NCBI GenBank assembly: GCA_964491915.1
Contig: CAZBHS010000005.1
Span: 62,001-126,000, forward strand
Reading direction: 5' to 3'
Source of the DNA: JAHELQ01 sp964491915
GTDB lineage: Bacteria; Acidobacteriota; Aminicenantia; UBA2199
Length of the DNA: 64,000 nt
In this document: piece by piece, positions 19,262-28,254 of the stretch
How positions within the stretch are numbered: position 1 is the first letter of the stretch
Layout of the letters: each line of letters begins with the position of its first letter
Program-made: the position numbers and the translations under genes
Notes under the pieces: generated by a model
The model's input: the letters and a program-made list of their open reading frames with translations, nothing else
What the model was told of the DNA's origin: nothing
The model's database searches: none

Positions 19262-19290
19262 TTTACTTTTTTTTTCTATTGTTTTAAACT
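19262..19290 (+). promoter_or_regulatory. Candidate promoter for the DUF6916/tail-collar operon
   Basis: TTTACT (19262-19267) and TAAACT (19285-19290) are separated by 17 bases and lie 43 bases before the start at 19334. The same pair of boxes with the same spacing recurs before 21027 (TTTACT/TAAGCT) and 22399 (TTTACT/TAAACT), which is the main support for the call. Confidence 0.4.
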
Positions 19291-19333
19291 ATAACCAAAG
19301 GAGCTATATTGAAGAATTATAGGAGACTCCAAC

Positions 19334-19639
19334 ATGTTCGAGCAATTTGAAAAGCCAAAGGCTGAATCGTATCTGAATCAAACATTTGAAGTGCACACCC
19401 AATCCCACGGCGTGGTGGAAGTCAAGCTGACCGAAGCCTCAGAAACCAAGAGCGGACCCGCCGTCAGTATATCACTTATCTTTCAAGGCCCGAAAGACCG
19501 GATTTTCCAGCAAGGCACCCAGGCACTCAAACACCCATCCCTCGGCGAGTTTACATTGTTTATGGTCCCCGTGATAGGCCCGGATCCCACAGTGCAGGAG
19601 TATCAAGTCGTTCTTAGCAAACTTGTAGAAACACAATAA
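19334..19639 (+). CDS. DUF6916 family small protein
   Basis: A 101-aa cytosolic-looking protein whose second half (ISLIFQGPKD, HPSLGEFTLFMVPV, EYQVVLSKL) matches the DUF6916 pattern. This family is usually encoded next to tail-collar proteins, as here. AGGAGA lies 7 bases upstream of the ATG. The gene is first in an operon with two collar genes, and 22 bases separate it from the next start. There is no signal peptide. The function is not known; a packaging or chaperone role for the collar proteins would be a guess from context. Confidence 0.75.
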   Translation: MFEQFEKPKAESYLNQTFEVHTQSHGVVEVKLTEASETKSGPAVSISLIFQGPKDRIFQQGTQALKHPSLGEFTLFMVPVIGPDPTVQEYQVVLSKLVETQ

Positions 19640-19661
19640 ATTCAATAAAAAGGAGAATATC

Positions 19662-20228
19662 ATGGATGGTTACATCGGAGAAATCAAGCTGTTCGGAGGA
19701 AACTTCGCGCCGAGAGATTGGCAGTATTGCAATGGACAATTATTGCCGATTAATGAATATACGTCGTTATACGCAATTATCGGTACTTTTTATGGAGGCG
19801 ATGGACACACAACAGTAGGACTACCGGATTTGCGCGGTCGCTGCGTCATTGGCGCCGGACACGGCCCTGGACTCTCAAATTATCCTCTGGGAGCAAAAGT
19901 TGGAGCTGAAACCGTTACGCTGACTAGCGCGCAGATGCCGGCTCACACCCATAACGCGGTTCCAAATCTAACGGGGAAAATTAGATGCAATGACCAATTG
20001 TCGGACCATGAATCGCCGGTGGGCAACACATTGGCCGTATTCAAAGAGGACAAGAACGCGTTCAACACCCAGGCGCCGGACGCGGACATGCATGACAATA
20101 CCCTCGCCATCGAAGGTAGTGTTACGTTGGAGAACTCAGGCGGCAACCAGGCGCATGCCAACATACAGCCGTCACTGGGTCTCAATTACATTATTTGCGT
20201 GAACGGTTTATTCCCGCAACGCTCCTAG
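19662..20228 (+). CDS. Tail-collar domain protein (MdpB-like), pair 1 member A
   Basis: A 188-aa protein with an N-terminal phage tail-collar domain. It opens with IGEIKLFGGNFAPRDWQYCNGQ, which is the family signature, followed by a GLPDLRGRC loop and the C-terminal end LNYIICVNGLFP. It belongs to the microcystin-dependent-protein-like group, trimeric fibre-tip proteins found in phages and, in tandem, on many bacterial chromosomes. A strong AAGGAG precedes the ATG. It is closely similar to the gene at 21027, including ESPVGNTLAVFKED and APDADMH. No other phage gene is nearby, so it is not evidence of a prophage. Its role in bacteria is unclear. Confidence 0.85.
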   Translation: MDGYIGEIKLFGGNFAPRDWQYCNGQLLPINEYTSLYAIIGTFYGGDGHTTVGLPDLRGRCVIGAGHGPGLSNYPLGAKVGAETVTLTSAQMPAHTHNAVPNLTGKIRCNDQLSDHESPVGNTLAVFKEDKNAFNTQAPDADMHDNTLAIEGSVTLENSGGNQAHANIQPSLGLNYIICVNGLFPQRS

Positions 20229-20244
20229 GAAAAAGGAGATAACC

Positions 20245-20796
20245 ATGCAGGGCTTTATTGGCGAAATAAGATTGTTCGGGGGGAACTTTGCCCCCAAAAA
20301 CTGGGTCTTTTGCGATGGAAGCATGATGAACATAAATGATCATCAGACTTTTTACAGTATCATCGGCACTCAATTCGGCGGAGACGGCCGAACAACGTTT
20401 CAATTACCTGAATTACGGGGACGGACCGCTGTGAGCCCGGGTGGGCAATGGCATCAGGGATTATTAGGTGGAGCCGAACAAGTAAAACTTCCAATCTCTC
20501 AAATCCCGGTCCACACACACAAAGCAGTGTCCCAATTATCAGGAAAGTTGCGCTGTAATGACAATTTAGCCGACCACACTTCACCGGTTGGGAACACTCT
20601 GGGCAAATTCAAAGACAATGTTGACGTGTACAATTCCAATCAACCGGACGCGGACATGCATGACAATACCGCAACTATCGAAGGTTCAATCAATGTGGCT
20701 CCGTCCGGCGGAACCTATCCACATGAGAACAGGCAGCCTTCCATGGCGCTAAACTACATTATCTGCCATAACGGACTTTACCCGGAACGACCTTGA
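20245..20796 (+). CDS. Tail-collar domain protein (MdpB-like), pair 1 member B
   Basis: A 183-aa tail-collar protein 16 bases after member A, with its own AAGGAG. It opens with FIGEIRLFGGNFAPKNW and shares TSPVGNTLGKFKDN and QPDADMHDNTA with the gene at 21611. It is the paralogue of that gene rather than of its direct neighbour, so the A-B pair was duplicated as a block. It has one collar domain, no signal peptide and the same C-terminal ending LNYIICHNGLYP. A hairpin terminator follows. Confidence 0.85.
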   Translation: MQGFIGEIRLFGGNFAPKNWVFCDGSMMNINDHQTFYSIIGTQFGGDGRTTFQLPELRGRTAVSPGGQWHQGLLGGAEQVKLPISQIPVHTHKAVSQLSGKLRCNDNLADHTSPVGNTLGKFKDNVDVYNSNQPDADMHDNTATIEGSINVAPSGGTYPHENRQPSMALNYIICHNGLYPERP

Positions 20797-20816
20797 CATA
20801 AGAATGAAACCGAACT

Positions 20817-20838
20817 GGGGGAGGCTCAGACTTCCCCC
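20817..20838 (+). terminator. Hairpin terminator after tail-collar pair 1
   Basis: A G5AG stem pairs with a C-rich arm around a short loop, 20 bases after the stop, and is followed by TATTAATTTATT. An equivalent hairpin lies after pair 2 at 22196-22215. Confidence 0.6.
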
Positions 20839-20840
20839 CC

Positions 20841-20950
20841 TATTAATTTATCCACAACCGGACTTTACTTCCAGGCTATTTTGCTATAAGCTAATAACAC
20901 AGGGGAAACATGAAGGCGCCGGAAATGTAAGTCAAGTTGAATTACATTTC
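20841..20950 (+). promoter_or_regulatory. Promoter and structured leader before tail-collar pair 2
   Basis: A 30-base element (20841-20870, ending CGGACTTTACTT) recurs with two differences at 22218-22247. It contains TTTACT (20864-20869), 17 bases from TAAGCT (20887-20892). The leader to the start at 21027 is ~130 bases and holds a perfect 9-bp stem GAAATGTAA/TTACATTTC (20922-20930 with 20942-20950). Outer complementary segments (CAGGGG with CCCCTG; TAACA with TGTTA) are not nested, so they may be alternatives or a pseudoknot. Confidence 0.4.
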
Positions 20951-21026
20951 TAAGAACCTGTTATCAGACCTGCCCCTGCGTTGATTTGTTTAAGTAAACA
21001 ATAAATTCATAAAAAAGGAGATTATC

Positions 21027-21593
21027 ATGGAAGGTTACGTTGGAGAAATCAGATTGTTCGCAGGAACTTTCGCGCCTAAATATTGGGAGTACTGTCAAGG
21101 GCAGACATTGCAAATCCAGCAATTCAACACTCTATATTCTATTATTGGGATAACGTATGGCGGAGACGGTCGCACAAACTTTTGCTTGCCGGATTTACGC
21201 GGCCGCTGCGCCATTGGCACCGGGCAGGGAACCGGTCTTACAAACCGGTCCCTGGGACAAAAGGTAGGAGCGGAAACGGTTATGTTGACCCCCCAGCAAA
21301 TGCCGGTTCATACCCACACCGCAACCCCCCAATTAACGGGAAAGGTCCGTTGCAACGACCAGCTTTCCGATCATGAATCGCCGGTAGGCAACACGCTGGC
21401 CGTATTCAAAGAGGACAGGAACGCGTTCAACACCCAGGCGCCGGATGCAGACATGCACGCCGACACAGTGAGTGTCGAGGGAACGATAACCCTGTCAAAT
21501 ACAGGTGGCGGCGAGACCCATCAAAACATTCAGCCTTCATTGGGGCTCAATTATATTATTTGCGTAAACGGTCTTTTCCCGCCTCGCACCTAG
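21027..21593 (+). CDS. Tail-collar domain protein (MdpB-like), pair 2 member A
   Basis: A 188-aa tail-collar protein, the paralogue of the gene at 19662. It has the same length, the same ESPVGNTLAVFKED and the same LNYIICVNGLFPPR end. Even the leader just before the start is similar, ACAATAAATTCA followed by an A run and GGAG. It opens with YVGEIRLFAGTFAPKYW. It is the first gene of the second A-B pair and probably has its own promoter. Differences are concentrated in the central loop (about residues 70-110) and the region before the C-terminus, as expected if these loops face a ligand. Confidence 0.85.
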   Translation: MEGYVGEIRLFAGTFAPKYWEYCQGQTLQIQQFNTLYSIIGITYGGDGRTNFCLPDLRGRCAIGTGQGTGLTNRSLGQKVGAETVMLTPQQMPVHTHTATPQLTGKVRCNDQLSDHESPVGNTLAVFKEDRNAFNTQAPDADMHADTVSVEGTITLSNTGGGETHQNIQPSLGLNYIICVNGLFPPRT

Positions 21594-21610
21594 GCCTATA
21601 GGAGATACGG

Positions 21611-22162
21611 ATGGAAGATTATATTGGCGAAATCAGAATGTTTGCGGGGAACTACGCCCCCAAAAACTGGGCATTGTGCAATGGACAGATGTTAAATGTA
21701 GCTGAGAATTCCACTCTCTATAGTATTATCGGAATCCAATTCGGCGGCAATGGTACAACTAACTTTGCGTTGCCGGATTTGCGGGGGCGATGTCCTGTCA
21801 GTCCAAATGGCCAATGGTACCAAGGGCTTATGATGGGAGTCGAAACGACACATCTAGATGGAGCGCATTTTCCGGCCCACACCCATGAAGCAGTCGCCCA
21901 ATTGACGGGGAAATTGCGCTGCAATGACAATTTAGCGGATCATACATCGCCTGTGGGAAATACTCTGGGAAAATTCAAAGACAATGTAGACGTGTACAAT
22001 TCCAATCAACCGGACGCGGACATGCATGACAACACAGCCGTGATTGGCGGGTCAGTCAATATCGGTACCGCGGGCGGCTCCACCCCTCACCCGAATATGC
22101 AGCCCAGTCTGGCGGTCAACTACATTATCTGCGTCAACGGATTATACCCACAAAGGTCATGA
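21611..22162 (+). CDS. Tail-collar domain protein (MdpB-like), pair 2 member B
   Basis: A 183-aa tail-collar protein and paralogue of the gene at 20245, 17 bases after its partner, with TAGGAGA as ribosome binding site. It opens with YIGEIRMFAGNYAPKNW, has the GRCPVSPNGQWYQG segment seen in member B of pair 1, and ends in VNYIICVNGLYPQRS. A perfect hairpin terminator follows at 22196. It may form mixed trimers or a stack with the other collar proteins, but this is inference only. Confidence 0.85.
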   Translation: MEDYIGEIRMFAGNYAPKNWALCNGQMLNVAENSTLYSIIGIQFGGNGTTNFALPDLRGRCPVSPNGQWYQGLMMGVETTHLDGAHFPAHTHEAVAQLTGKLRCNDNLADHTSPVGNTLGKFKDNVDVYNSNQPDADMHDNTAVIGGSVNIGTAGGSTPHPNMQPSLAVNYIICVNGLYPQRS

Positions 22163-22195
22163 CAGACAGCATTTAGGAGCGTGAATCCATCTGGG

Positions 22196-22215
22196 GGGGA
22201 AGCATCCGCTTCCCC
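22196..22215 (+). terminator. Hairpin terminator after tail-collar pair 2
   Basis: A perfect 8-bp stem GGGGAAGC/GCTTCCCC with an ATCC loop, followed by a T/A-rich tract. It is the counterpart of the hairpin after pair 1. Confidence 0.65.
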
Positions 22216-22217
22216 TC

Positions 22218-22269
22218 TAATAATTTATCCACAAGCGGACTTTACTTTTTTCTAAAATTCCATTAAACT
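22218..22269 (+). promoter_or_regulatory. Candidate promoter of the Nudix-like/MBL gene
   Basis: The 30-base element shared with 20841 places TTTACT at 22241-22246 and TAAACT at 22264-22269, 17 bases apart. The leader to the start at 22399 is about 125 bases. Confidence 0.4.
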
Positions 22270-22398
22270 ATAGTGTAAAAGTTTTTTGCTAATGTTCCCC
22301 TCCCTGGCAGTTCTTTTTACCATCTGCGTTTCGGAACTGCGCCCAGAGAGGACTCGGGAAACGACACACCGGAGAGTGAAACTGATACTGGAAAAACA

Positions 22399-23757
22399 AT
22401 GAAACAGGAATTTGTATCTGCAGTGATTGTTCACAGAGGCGTTACGAGTAACGGCGTCTTTCTGGTGAAACGTAAAAATACCCAGCCCCACTTGCGAGGC
22501 TACATGACATTTCCAACGGGAAAAATTATCAGTCAATCACAAACATTTTTGGATGATTGCAAAGTAAAATTTCCCGATCTGGAGCCCCGGTTGTCTGCGG
22601 CCTTGTGCCGTTTGGTGGAGAAGAAACTCGATATCCGTCTTATGGACGCGTGGGACCTTGGTATTGTGTCCACGATCCGCTATCTTGGCAAGGACAATGG
22701 ATTTGATTTCCCCCCCTATGATTGGACCACCCATTATCTAGTGATCGAATTGAACAGGAGAATCCCGTTCGAACCGGTGGGCAAGGAATTGGAATCCGGC
22801 CGCTGGATTCCTCCAGCCAGGGCGATGCAGAAATTCGCCGCTGGATCGCTGTTACTGGAGCCATCCACCCGGAAACTTTTAGAAATCATGCAATACGACC
22901 TCACCAACGAAGCGAGGGAAGAGTTTGCGCTGCGACTGGACCACGACCACGAAGTGCCCTGGTTTGAACCGCTGCCGGGGATCATTCAAATGGCCCCCCG
23001 CGCCTGTACATTCCCCCCCATCAACCGGACCAATTGCTTTATTTTTGGAGATCCGGGGAAGAGGCGTTTTCTCATCGATCCCTCCCCCAGCGGCGACGAC
23101 GAGTACCGTAAGCTATCCAACACTCTGCTGCGCCATCAATGGACCGATATCCTCATCACCCACCACCACCCGGACCACACCGAACAACTGGCCCGGCTGG
23201 TAAAAGATTTCCCCACCCCCATCACCATCCATCCGGAGGCCCGCCGCATCGTCACCGCCAAGAGAGGCGACAATTGCCTGGATGGATTGGATATCCGTTT
23301 CGCCGACGATGGCGACGAGCTCACCACCTGGTTGGGACATCCGGTGCGGGCATACCACATTCCCGGACATTCGCGTGATCAATTGGGACTGGCGCCAGAT
23401 ACCATGGCCTGGTTTTTGGCGGGTGATTTGATATTGGGCAAGGGAACGGTGATCATTCCCAGTGAAGAAGGCGATATGATCGAGTATCTTGAGTCATTGA
23501 AGCGGATCATCGACCTCTATCCGGCGGTGATTTTTCCCTCCCACGGTATTGGGCAGGGTTCCCCCCAATCATTGATCGAGGCATTGACGCACCGGAGCTT
23601 CCGCGAGCGGCAGGTGCTGGCCTATCACAACAAAGGCCTCTCCCCCGAGGGCATGCTCAAGTATATCTACCCGAACCTGCAGCCTTATATCCGGCCCTTC
23701 GCGCTGGAAAACATCCTGTCCCACTTGAACAAGCTGGAACGGGAAGGCAAGCTATAG
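22399..23757 (+). CDS. Nudix-like / metallo-beta-lactamase fusion hydrolase
   Basis: A 452-aa two-domain protein. Residues about 1-165 have a Nudix-fold look, but the Nudix box is degenerate: the region AALCRLVEKK replaces the expected RExxEE, so diphosphatase activity is doubtful. Residues about 185-400 form a metallo-beta-lactamase domain with the metal-binding motif THHHPDH (His255, His257, Asp259, His260), and further His residues in IPGHSRD and FPSHGIG. The C-terminal ~60 residues resemble the winged helix of LACTB2-type hydrolases. LACTB2 relatives are RNases or thioesterases; the substrate cannot be told here. It stands alone between the collar and efflux genes and has a weak ribosome binding site. 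Confidence 0.8.
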   Translation: MKQEFVSAVIVHRGVTSNGVFLVKRKNTQPHLRGYMTFPTGKIISQSQTFLDDCKVKFPDLEPRLSAALCRLVEKKLDIRLMDAWDLGIVSTIRYLGKDNGFDFPPYDWTTHYLVIELNRRIPFEPVGKELESGRWIPPARAMQKFAAGSLLLEPSTRKLLEIMQYDLTNEAREEFALRLDHDHEVPWFEPLPGIIQMAPRACTFPPINRTNCFIFGDPGKRRFLIDPSPSGDDEYRKLSNTLLRHQWTDILITHHHPDHTEQLARLVKDFPTPITIHPEARRIVTAKRGDNCLDGLDIRFADDGDELTTWLGHPVRAYHIPGHSRDQLGLAPDTMAWFLAGDLILGKGTVIIPSEEGDMIEYLESLKRIIDLYPAVIFPSHGIGQGSPQSLIEALTHRSFRERQVLAYHNKGLSPEGMLKYIYPNLQPYIRPFALENILSHLNKLEREGKL

Positions 23758-23964
23758 AACCGAAAATCCTTTCCCGCGTTTCTCGAAGTGAGACTGGGGG
23801 AGTATGATCGATTTTTTCGTCATTACAGTAAAAGCCCGTAAATTATATTAAATAATAATATTTTTGCAAGAAAATTCAGAATTGTGTTGTTTTACTATTT
23901 TAATAGAAACATCTATATAACTGAGAACGTATTAAGTTATAATGATAACTGGATAGGAGCAGCT

Positions 23965-25197
23965 ATGAACAGACACATCGTTATTTTTATGATTATTACC
24001 TCTCTCGCAATCGGTTTTGTCTCTTGCGGTAAACCCGGACAACCGACCCCTGATGGAAACGACGGCAACCCCAAAGCGGAAAAAAAAGCCGGTGGAGATG
24101 AAAAAATCGATATCGACAAACTGGATATCCCCCCACGCATGAAGCAGGCTGTCAAAGATGGGAATATCCCCATGAGCCGGGTCAAGGAAATGCTCGAGAG
24201 GCGTAAAGGCAATGAGGGAGCTCCCAATGTCGAGATCGCGCGGGTGGAACGCAAACCCATCCATTCCTACTTGATCCTGAACGGGACAGTGGAACCGGAA
24301 CGGAAAGTCGAGGTCTACTCGCGACTGTCGGCCTTTGTGAAGAAGTTACCGGCGGAAGAGGGCGATAGGGTAAAGGTCGGTCAAATCCTGGCCCTATTGG
24401 ACGATTCCGAAATCCGCATCGGTTACCAGCAGGCCAAGATCCAACTGGAACAGGCGAAACTAACGCTTGACGAAGAGAAAAACAATTATACCCGGAATAA
24501 AGAGCTCAACGAAAACAACTTGATATCCGAACAAATATTCCAGGCATCGGAAGCTACATTCCGCAAAGCCAAACTGGAGTACGAAAACAATCTGGAAAAC
24601 TTCAAGAATCTTAAATTGCAATTGGCTTACACCCGCATCACCTCGCCGGTCAGCGGTTATGTGACCGAGAGGCTCATCGAAGTGGGGAGCAAAGTCACCG
24701 CCAACCAGCAGGTCTACACGGTTGAAGATTTCGACCCTCTACTCATCAAAGTCTATGTCCCCACCAGCGATATCGTCAACCTAAAGCAAGGAATGACCGC
24801 CGCCATCAACACGGATATCCTCAAAGGGATGACATTTGAAGGCACCGTCAAACTCATCAACCCCCGCATCGACGTCCAGTCAGGCACCATCAAAGTGACC
24901 ATCGAAGTCATGGATCACGGATTGCGCCTCAAACCCGGCATGTTCGTGGAGGTCAAAATCATGGTGAGCGACAAGAACGACGCTATGGTGATTCCACGAA
25001 AAAGCATTCAGTACAAGCAAAATAATCCGTTTGTCTTTATCTTCAAACGGGGCGAAGTGTCCCGCAGAGATATAAAAACCGGCATCGCCGAAGGGGATGA
25101 TATCGAAGTCCTGGAAGGGATCGATGACGGAGAAGCTGTTGTCACAGTCGGGGTGGAAACCCTCAAAGACAACATGAAGGTCAACGTAGCCCGATGA
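23965..25197 (+). CDS. RND efflux membrane-fusion (adaptor) lipoprotein
   Basis: The periplasmic adaptor of a tripartite efflux system, 410 aa. The ATG at 23965 is preferred because TAGGAG lies just upstream and the product then begins with a signal peptide ending in a lipobox (GFVSC). An earlier ATT-rich extension in the same frame is unlikely to be translated. The layout is typical: first beta/lipoyl half (PERKVEVYSRLSAFVKKL), coiled-coil hairpin (about 150-220), second lipoyl half (TRITSPVSGYVTERL), beta-barrel and a membrane-proximal domain. It overlaps the first RND gene by 4 bp (ATGA). No TolC-like outer-membrane factor is encoded nearby. Confidence 0.92.
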   Translation: MNRHIVIFMIITSLAIGFVSCGKPGQPTPDGNDGNPKAEKKAGGDEKIDIDKLDIPPRMKQAVKDGNIPMSRVKEMLERRKGNEGAPNVEIARVERKPIHSYLILNGTVEPERKVEVYSRLSAFVKKLPAEEGDRVKVGQILALLDDSEIRIGYQQAKIQLEQAKLTLDEEKNNYTRNKELNENNLISEQIFQASEATFRKAKLEYENNLENFKNLKLQLAYTRITSPVSGYVTERLIEVGSKVTANQQVYTVEDFDPLLIKVYVPTSDIVNLKQGMTAAINTDILKGMTFEGTVKLINPRIDVQSGTIKVTIEVMDHGLRLKPGMFVEVKIMVSDKNDAMVIPRKSIQYKQNNPFVFIFKRGEVSRRDIKTGIAEGDDIEVLEGIDDGEAVVTVGVETLKDNMKVNVAR

Positions 25198-28100
25198 AAA
25201 TCGTAAAATTTTCCCTTACCCACCCTGTATCTGTTTTTATGTTCTCTGTGGCGGCGGTGATTTTTGGATTCATCTCCTACTCGAAGCTGAATCTAAATCT
25301 TCTACCTCCCATATCATACCCCTCCCTCACCATCAAGACCGAATATCCCGGTACAGCGCCGTCGGAAATCGAACACATCATCACCAAGCCGATCGAAGAG
25401 GCGGTGGGAGTGGTGGATAATGTGGTCGGTATCTCCTCCATCTCCAGAGCCGAGATGTCGGAAGTGGTGGTCGAGTTCGGCTGGAAGACCAATATGGATT
25501 TCGCCACCTTGAAGGTCAGGGAGAAGCTGGATCTCTTAAACCTGCCGGTGGACTCGCAGAAACCCATCATCCTACGCTACGATCCCAACACCGAACCAAT
25601 TGTGAAGTTGGGAATCACCGGCGACGCGGCCCTCTCCCGCATCCGCTACATTGCCGAAACCGACATCAAGCAGGCGTTGGAAAGCGTCGAGGGCGTGGCC
25701 GCCTGCTCTGTGTCCGGAGGCCTCGAGGACGAGATTCACATCGATCTCGACGAGCAGAAACTCAGCCTCTTGAACATCCCGGTATCCACTGTGGCAAACC
25801 GCCTGGCCCAGGAGAATGTCAATCTCTCGGCCGGAATCCTGAAACAAAAGGACAGCCAGTATTTGGTGCGTACAGTCAATGAATTCAAGACCGTCGAAGA
25901 GATCAAAGAGATTATCATCCTCAAGCGGGAAGACGTACCCATAACCCTCGGCAGCGTGGCAAACGTGTTCCGCGGCTTCAAAGAGAGAAAAGTCATCTCC
26001 CGCATCAACGGAAAGGAATGCATCGAAGCCGCCATCTACCGGGCGGCGGACGCCAACACCGTGACCGTTTCAAACGCTGTGGCACAGCGGCTCGAAAAAA
26101 TCGAGGACACCATTCTCAAGCCCCGCGGCATGGAATTCCTGGTGATCACCAACCAGGCGAAATTCATCGAAAACACCATCGATGAGGTCATCCATACCGC
26201 CGTGCTGGGCGGCATTCTAGCCATACTAATCTTGCTCTATTTCTTGAAAAACATCAGGAGTACGTTTATCATCGGCGTCGCCATCCCCATCTCGGTGATT
26301 ATCACCTTCTTTTTAATGTTTTCCTTTGACATATCACTGAATATTATCTCGCTGGGGGGGCTGGCGCTGGGCATAGGCATGCTGGTGGACAGCTCCATCG
26401 TTGTCCTGGAGTCGGTCCAACGCTACCGGGACACCGGAGTGGACCTTTACAATTCCGCCCTGAAAGGTACCAGCGAAGTGGCCGGGGCCGTCACAGCCTC
26501 AACGTTTACAACCGTCGCCGTGTTCTTCCCCATTGTCTTTGTGGAAGGGATCGCCGGACAATTGTTCCGGGACATGGCGCTCACCGTCACCTTTTCGCTC
26601 CTGGCCTCGTTGGTGGTATCCCTGACATTGGTGCCGATGTTGTTTGCCTCGATGCGCCGGAAAAACGCCAAGGAGCGGTTGAATAATGTTCTGAAAAAAT
26701 TATTTTCACCGGTGGACAAATTATACGACCGGACCTTCGCCGGCTACCAACGCTTTCAACAAACGACCTATAACAAGAAAAAAACAGTTATCGCCACAGT
26801 GCTGGTATCCTTTATGGCGGCATTGGCCCTGACCACTTTTATGGGCAAAGAGTTGATTCCCGTCATCTCGCAGGGAGAGTTTCTGGTAAATGTGGAATTC
26901 AAGCCCGGTACATCGCTGTCGGAAAATGCCGCCACCATCTCCCAAATGGCGCAAACACTCCGGCGGTATAACGAGATCGAAAATATCTATGAGTTGGTGG
27001 GAAAAGGGTCCCGCGGCGGCATCAGCTTCCAGGAAGAGATGGAAAATCTTTCTGAATTCACCGTCCGCCTGAAGCCGGGAATCCTCGGTAAAGCCGAAGA
27101 CCGCATCATGGAGCGAGTGCGAAACGATTTCGCAAACTATTCCAATCTTAAAATAAAAGTATACAAACCCCGGTTGTTCTCATTCAAGGCGCCGCTGGAA
27201 GTGGTCATCTCCAGTAACGACCTGGATGAATTGCAAACGGTGTCGGACCAGTTGCTGGATAAAATCAGGGGAATCGAAGGACTCATCGATCTGAAATCCA
27301 GTATGGAAGAGGGCTATCCCGAGATTCAGATCATCTTCAACCGTCCGCTGTTAGCGTCCCAGAACATGACCATCAATGACGTCGGCAGCCAGATTCGCAA
27401 CAAGGTGGAAGGAGAAGTGGCCACCAAATTTATCGAAAGCGACCGCGAAGTGGACATCCGGGTCCGGGTATCCGAAAACTTTCGCGATGAAGTGGATAAA
27501 ATCAAACGCATCACCATTCGCAACGGTCTGGGCCTGATTGTTCCCCTCAAAGCGGTGGCGGATGTGAGAATCGACGAGGGACCGGCTGAAATCCGCCGTA
27601 TCGCCCAACAAAAATCCGCTATTATAACAGGAAATACCGCCGGCACAGACCTCGAGACAGCGACGCAGCAAATCATGGCGGCGGTAGCCACCATAAACAA
27701 ATCCCCCGGCACCACCATTCGTATGGCGGGCCAGAGTATGGAGAAGGATGTGGCGTTCGCCTCGATGGTGTTTGCCATCCTGCTGGCCATCTTCCTGGTG
27801 TACCTGGTGATGGCGTCTCAATTCGAATCCTTTATAAAACCCTTTATCATCATGTTCACCATCCCATTGGGAATTATCGGCGTGGTGATTGTGGGATTGG
27901 TCTTCTCATTGTCCATCAATGTCATCGTCCTCATCGGTTTGGTGATTCTATCGGGTATCGTCGTGAACAACGCCATTGTGCTGGTGGATTACACCAGCAA
28001 ATTGCAGGAGCAAGGGATGGAAAAAGTGAAAGCCATCCGCGAGGCGGCGAAGATTCGCTGGCGTCCGATTCTCATGACCACCATCACAACAGTATTGGGT

Positions 28101-28244
28101 CTTCTTCCTATGGCCCTGGATTTCAACGAGGGATTCGAAATCAGGATTCCCTTAGCCGTGACTCTGATCGGCGGTTTGATTTTCGGTACATTCCTGACCT
28201 TGATATTCATTCCTATCGTGTATGGTCTGGTGGTAAAAAAATAG
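25194..28244 (+). CDS. RND efflux pump inner-membrane subunit 1
   Basis: A 1016-aa AcrB/HAE1-type RND transporter with 12 predicted membrane segments and two large periplasmic loops. The first segment (THPVSVFMFSVAAVIF) is followed by the usual NLLPPISYPSL. TM4 reads GIGMLVDSSIVVLES, keeping only one of the two proton-relay Asp residues of AcrB. At the TM10 Lys position of AcrB there is a Ser, with a Lys one residue further on (VDYTSKL). It is co-translated with the adaptor and lies 10 bases before a second RND gene. Substrates (drugs, lipids or peptides) cannot be told from sequence. Confidence 0.92.
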   Translation: MKIVKFSLTHPVSVFMFSVAAVIFGFISYSKLNLNLLPPISYPSLTIKTEYPGTAPSEIEHIITKPIEEAVGVVDNVVGISSISRAEMSEVVVEFGWKTNMDFATLKVREKLDLLNLPVDSQKPIILRYDPNTEPIVKLGITGDAALSRIRYIAETDIKQALESVEGVAACSVSGGLEDEIHIDLDEQKLSLLNIPVSTVANRLAQENVNLSAGILKQKDSQYLVRTVNEFKTVEEIKEIIILKREDVPITLGSVANVFRGFKERKVISRINGKECIEAAIYRAADANTVTVSNAVAQRLEKIEDTILKPRGMEFLVITNQAKFIENTIDEVIHTAVLGGILAILILLYFLKNIRSTFIIGVAIPISVIITFFLMFSFDISLNIISLGGLALGIGMLVDSSIVVLESVQRYRDTGVDLYNSALKGTSEVAGAVTASTFTTVAVFFPIVFVEGIAGQLFRDMALTVTFSLLASLVVSLTLVPMLFASMRRKNAKERLNNVLKKLFSPVDKLYDRTFAGYQRFQQTTYNKKKTVIATVLVSFMAALALTTFMGKELIPVISQGEFLVNVEFKPGTSLSENAATISQMAQTLRRYNEIENIYELVGKGSRGGISFQEEMENLSEFTVRLKPGILGKAEDRIMERVRNDFANYSNLKIKVYKPRLFSFKAPLEVVISSNDLDELQTVSDQLLDKIRGIEGLIDLKSSMEEGYPEIQIIFNRPLLASQNMTINDVGSQIRNKVEGEVATKFIESDREVDIRVRVSENFRDEVDKIKRITIRNGLGLIVPLKAVADVRIDEGPAEIRRIAQQKSAIITGNTAGTDLETATQQIMAAVATINKSPGTTIRMAGQSMEKDVAFASMVFAILLAIFLVYLVMASQFESFIKPFIIMFTIPLGIIGVVIVGLVFSLSINVIVLIGLVILSGIVVNNAIVLVDYTSKLQEQGMEKVKAIREAAKIRWRPILMTTITTVLGLLPMALDFNEGFEIRIPLAVTLIGGLIFGTFLTLIFIPIVYGLVVKK

Positions 28245-28254
28245 TCGAGGCATT

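Noticed and set aside
19334..22162. Tail-collar genes as part of a prophage or contractile injection system
   Set aside because: No capsid, sheath, baseplate, terminase or integrase gene is nearby. DUF6916 plus tandem collar genes is a known chromosomal arrangement.
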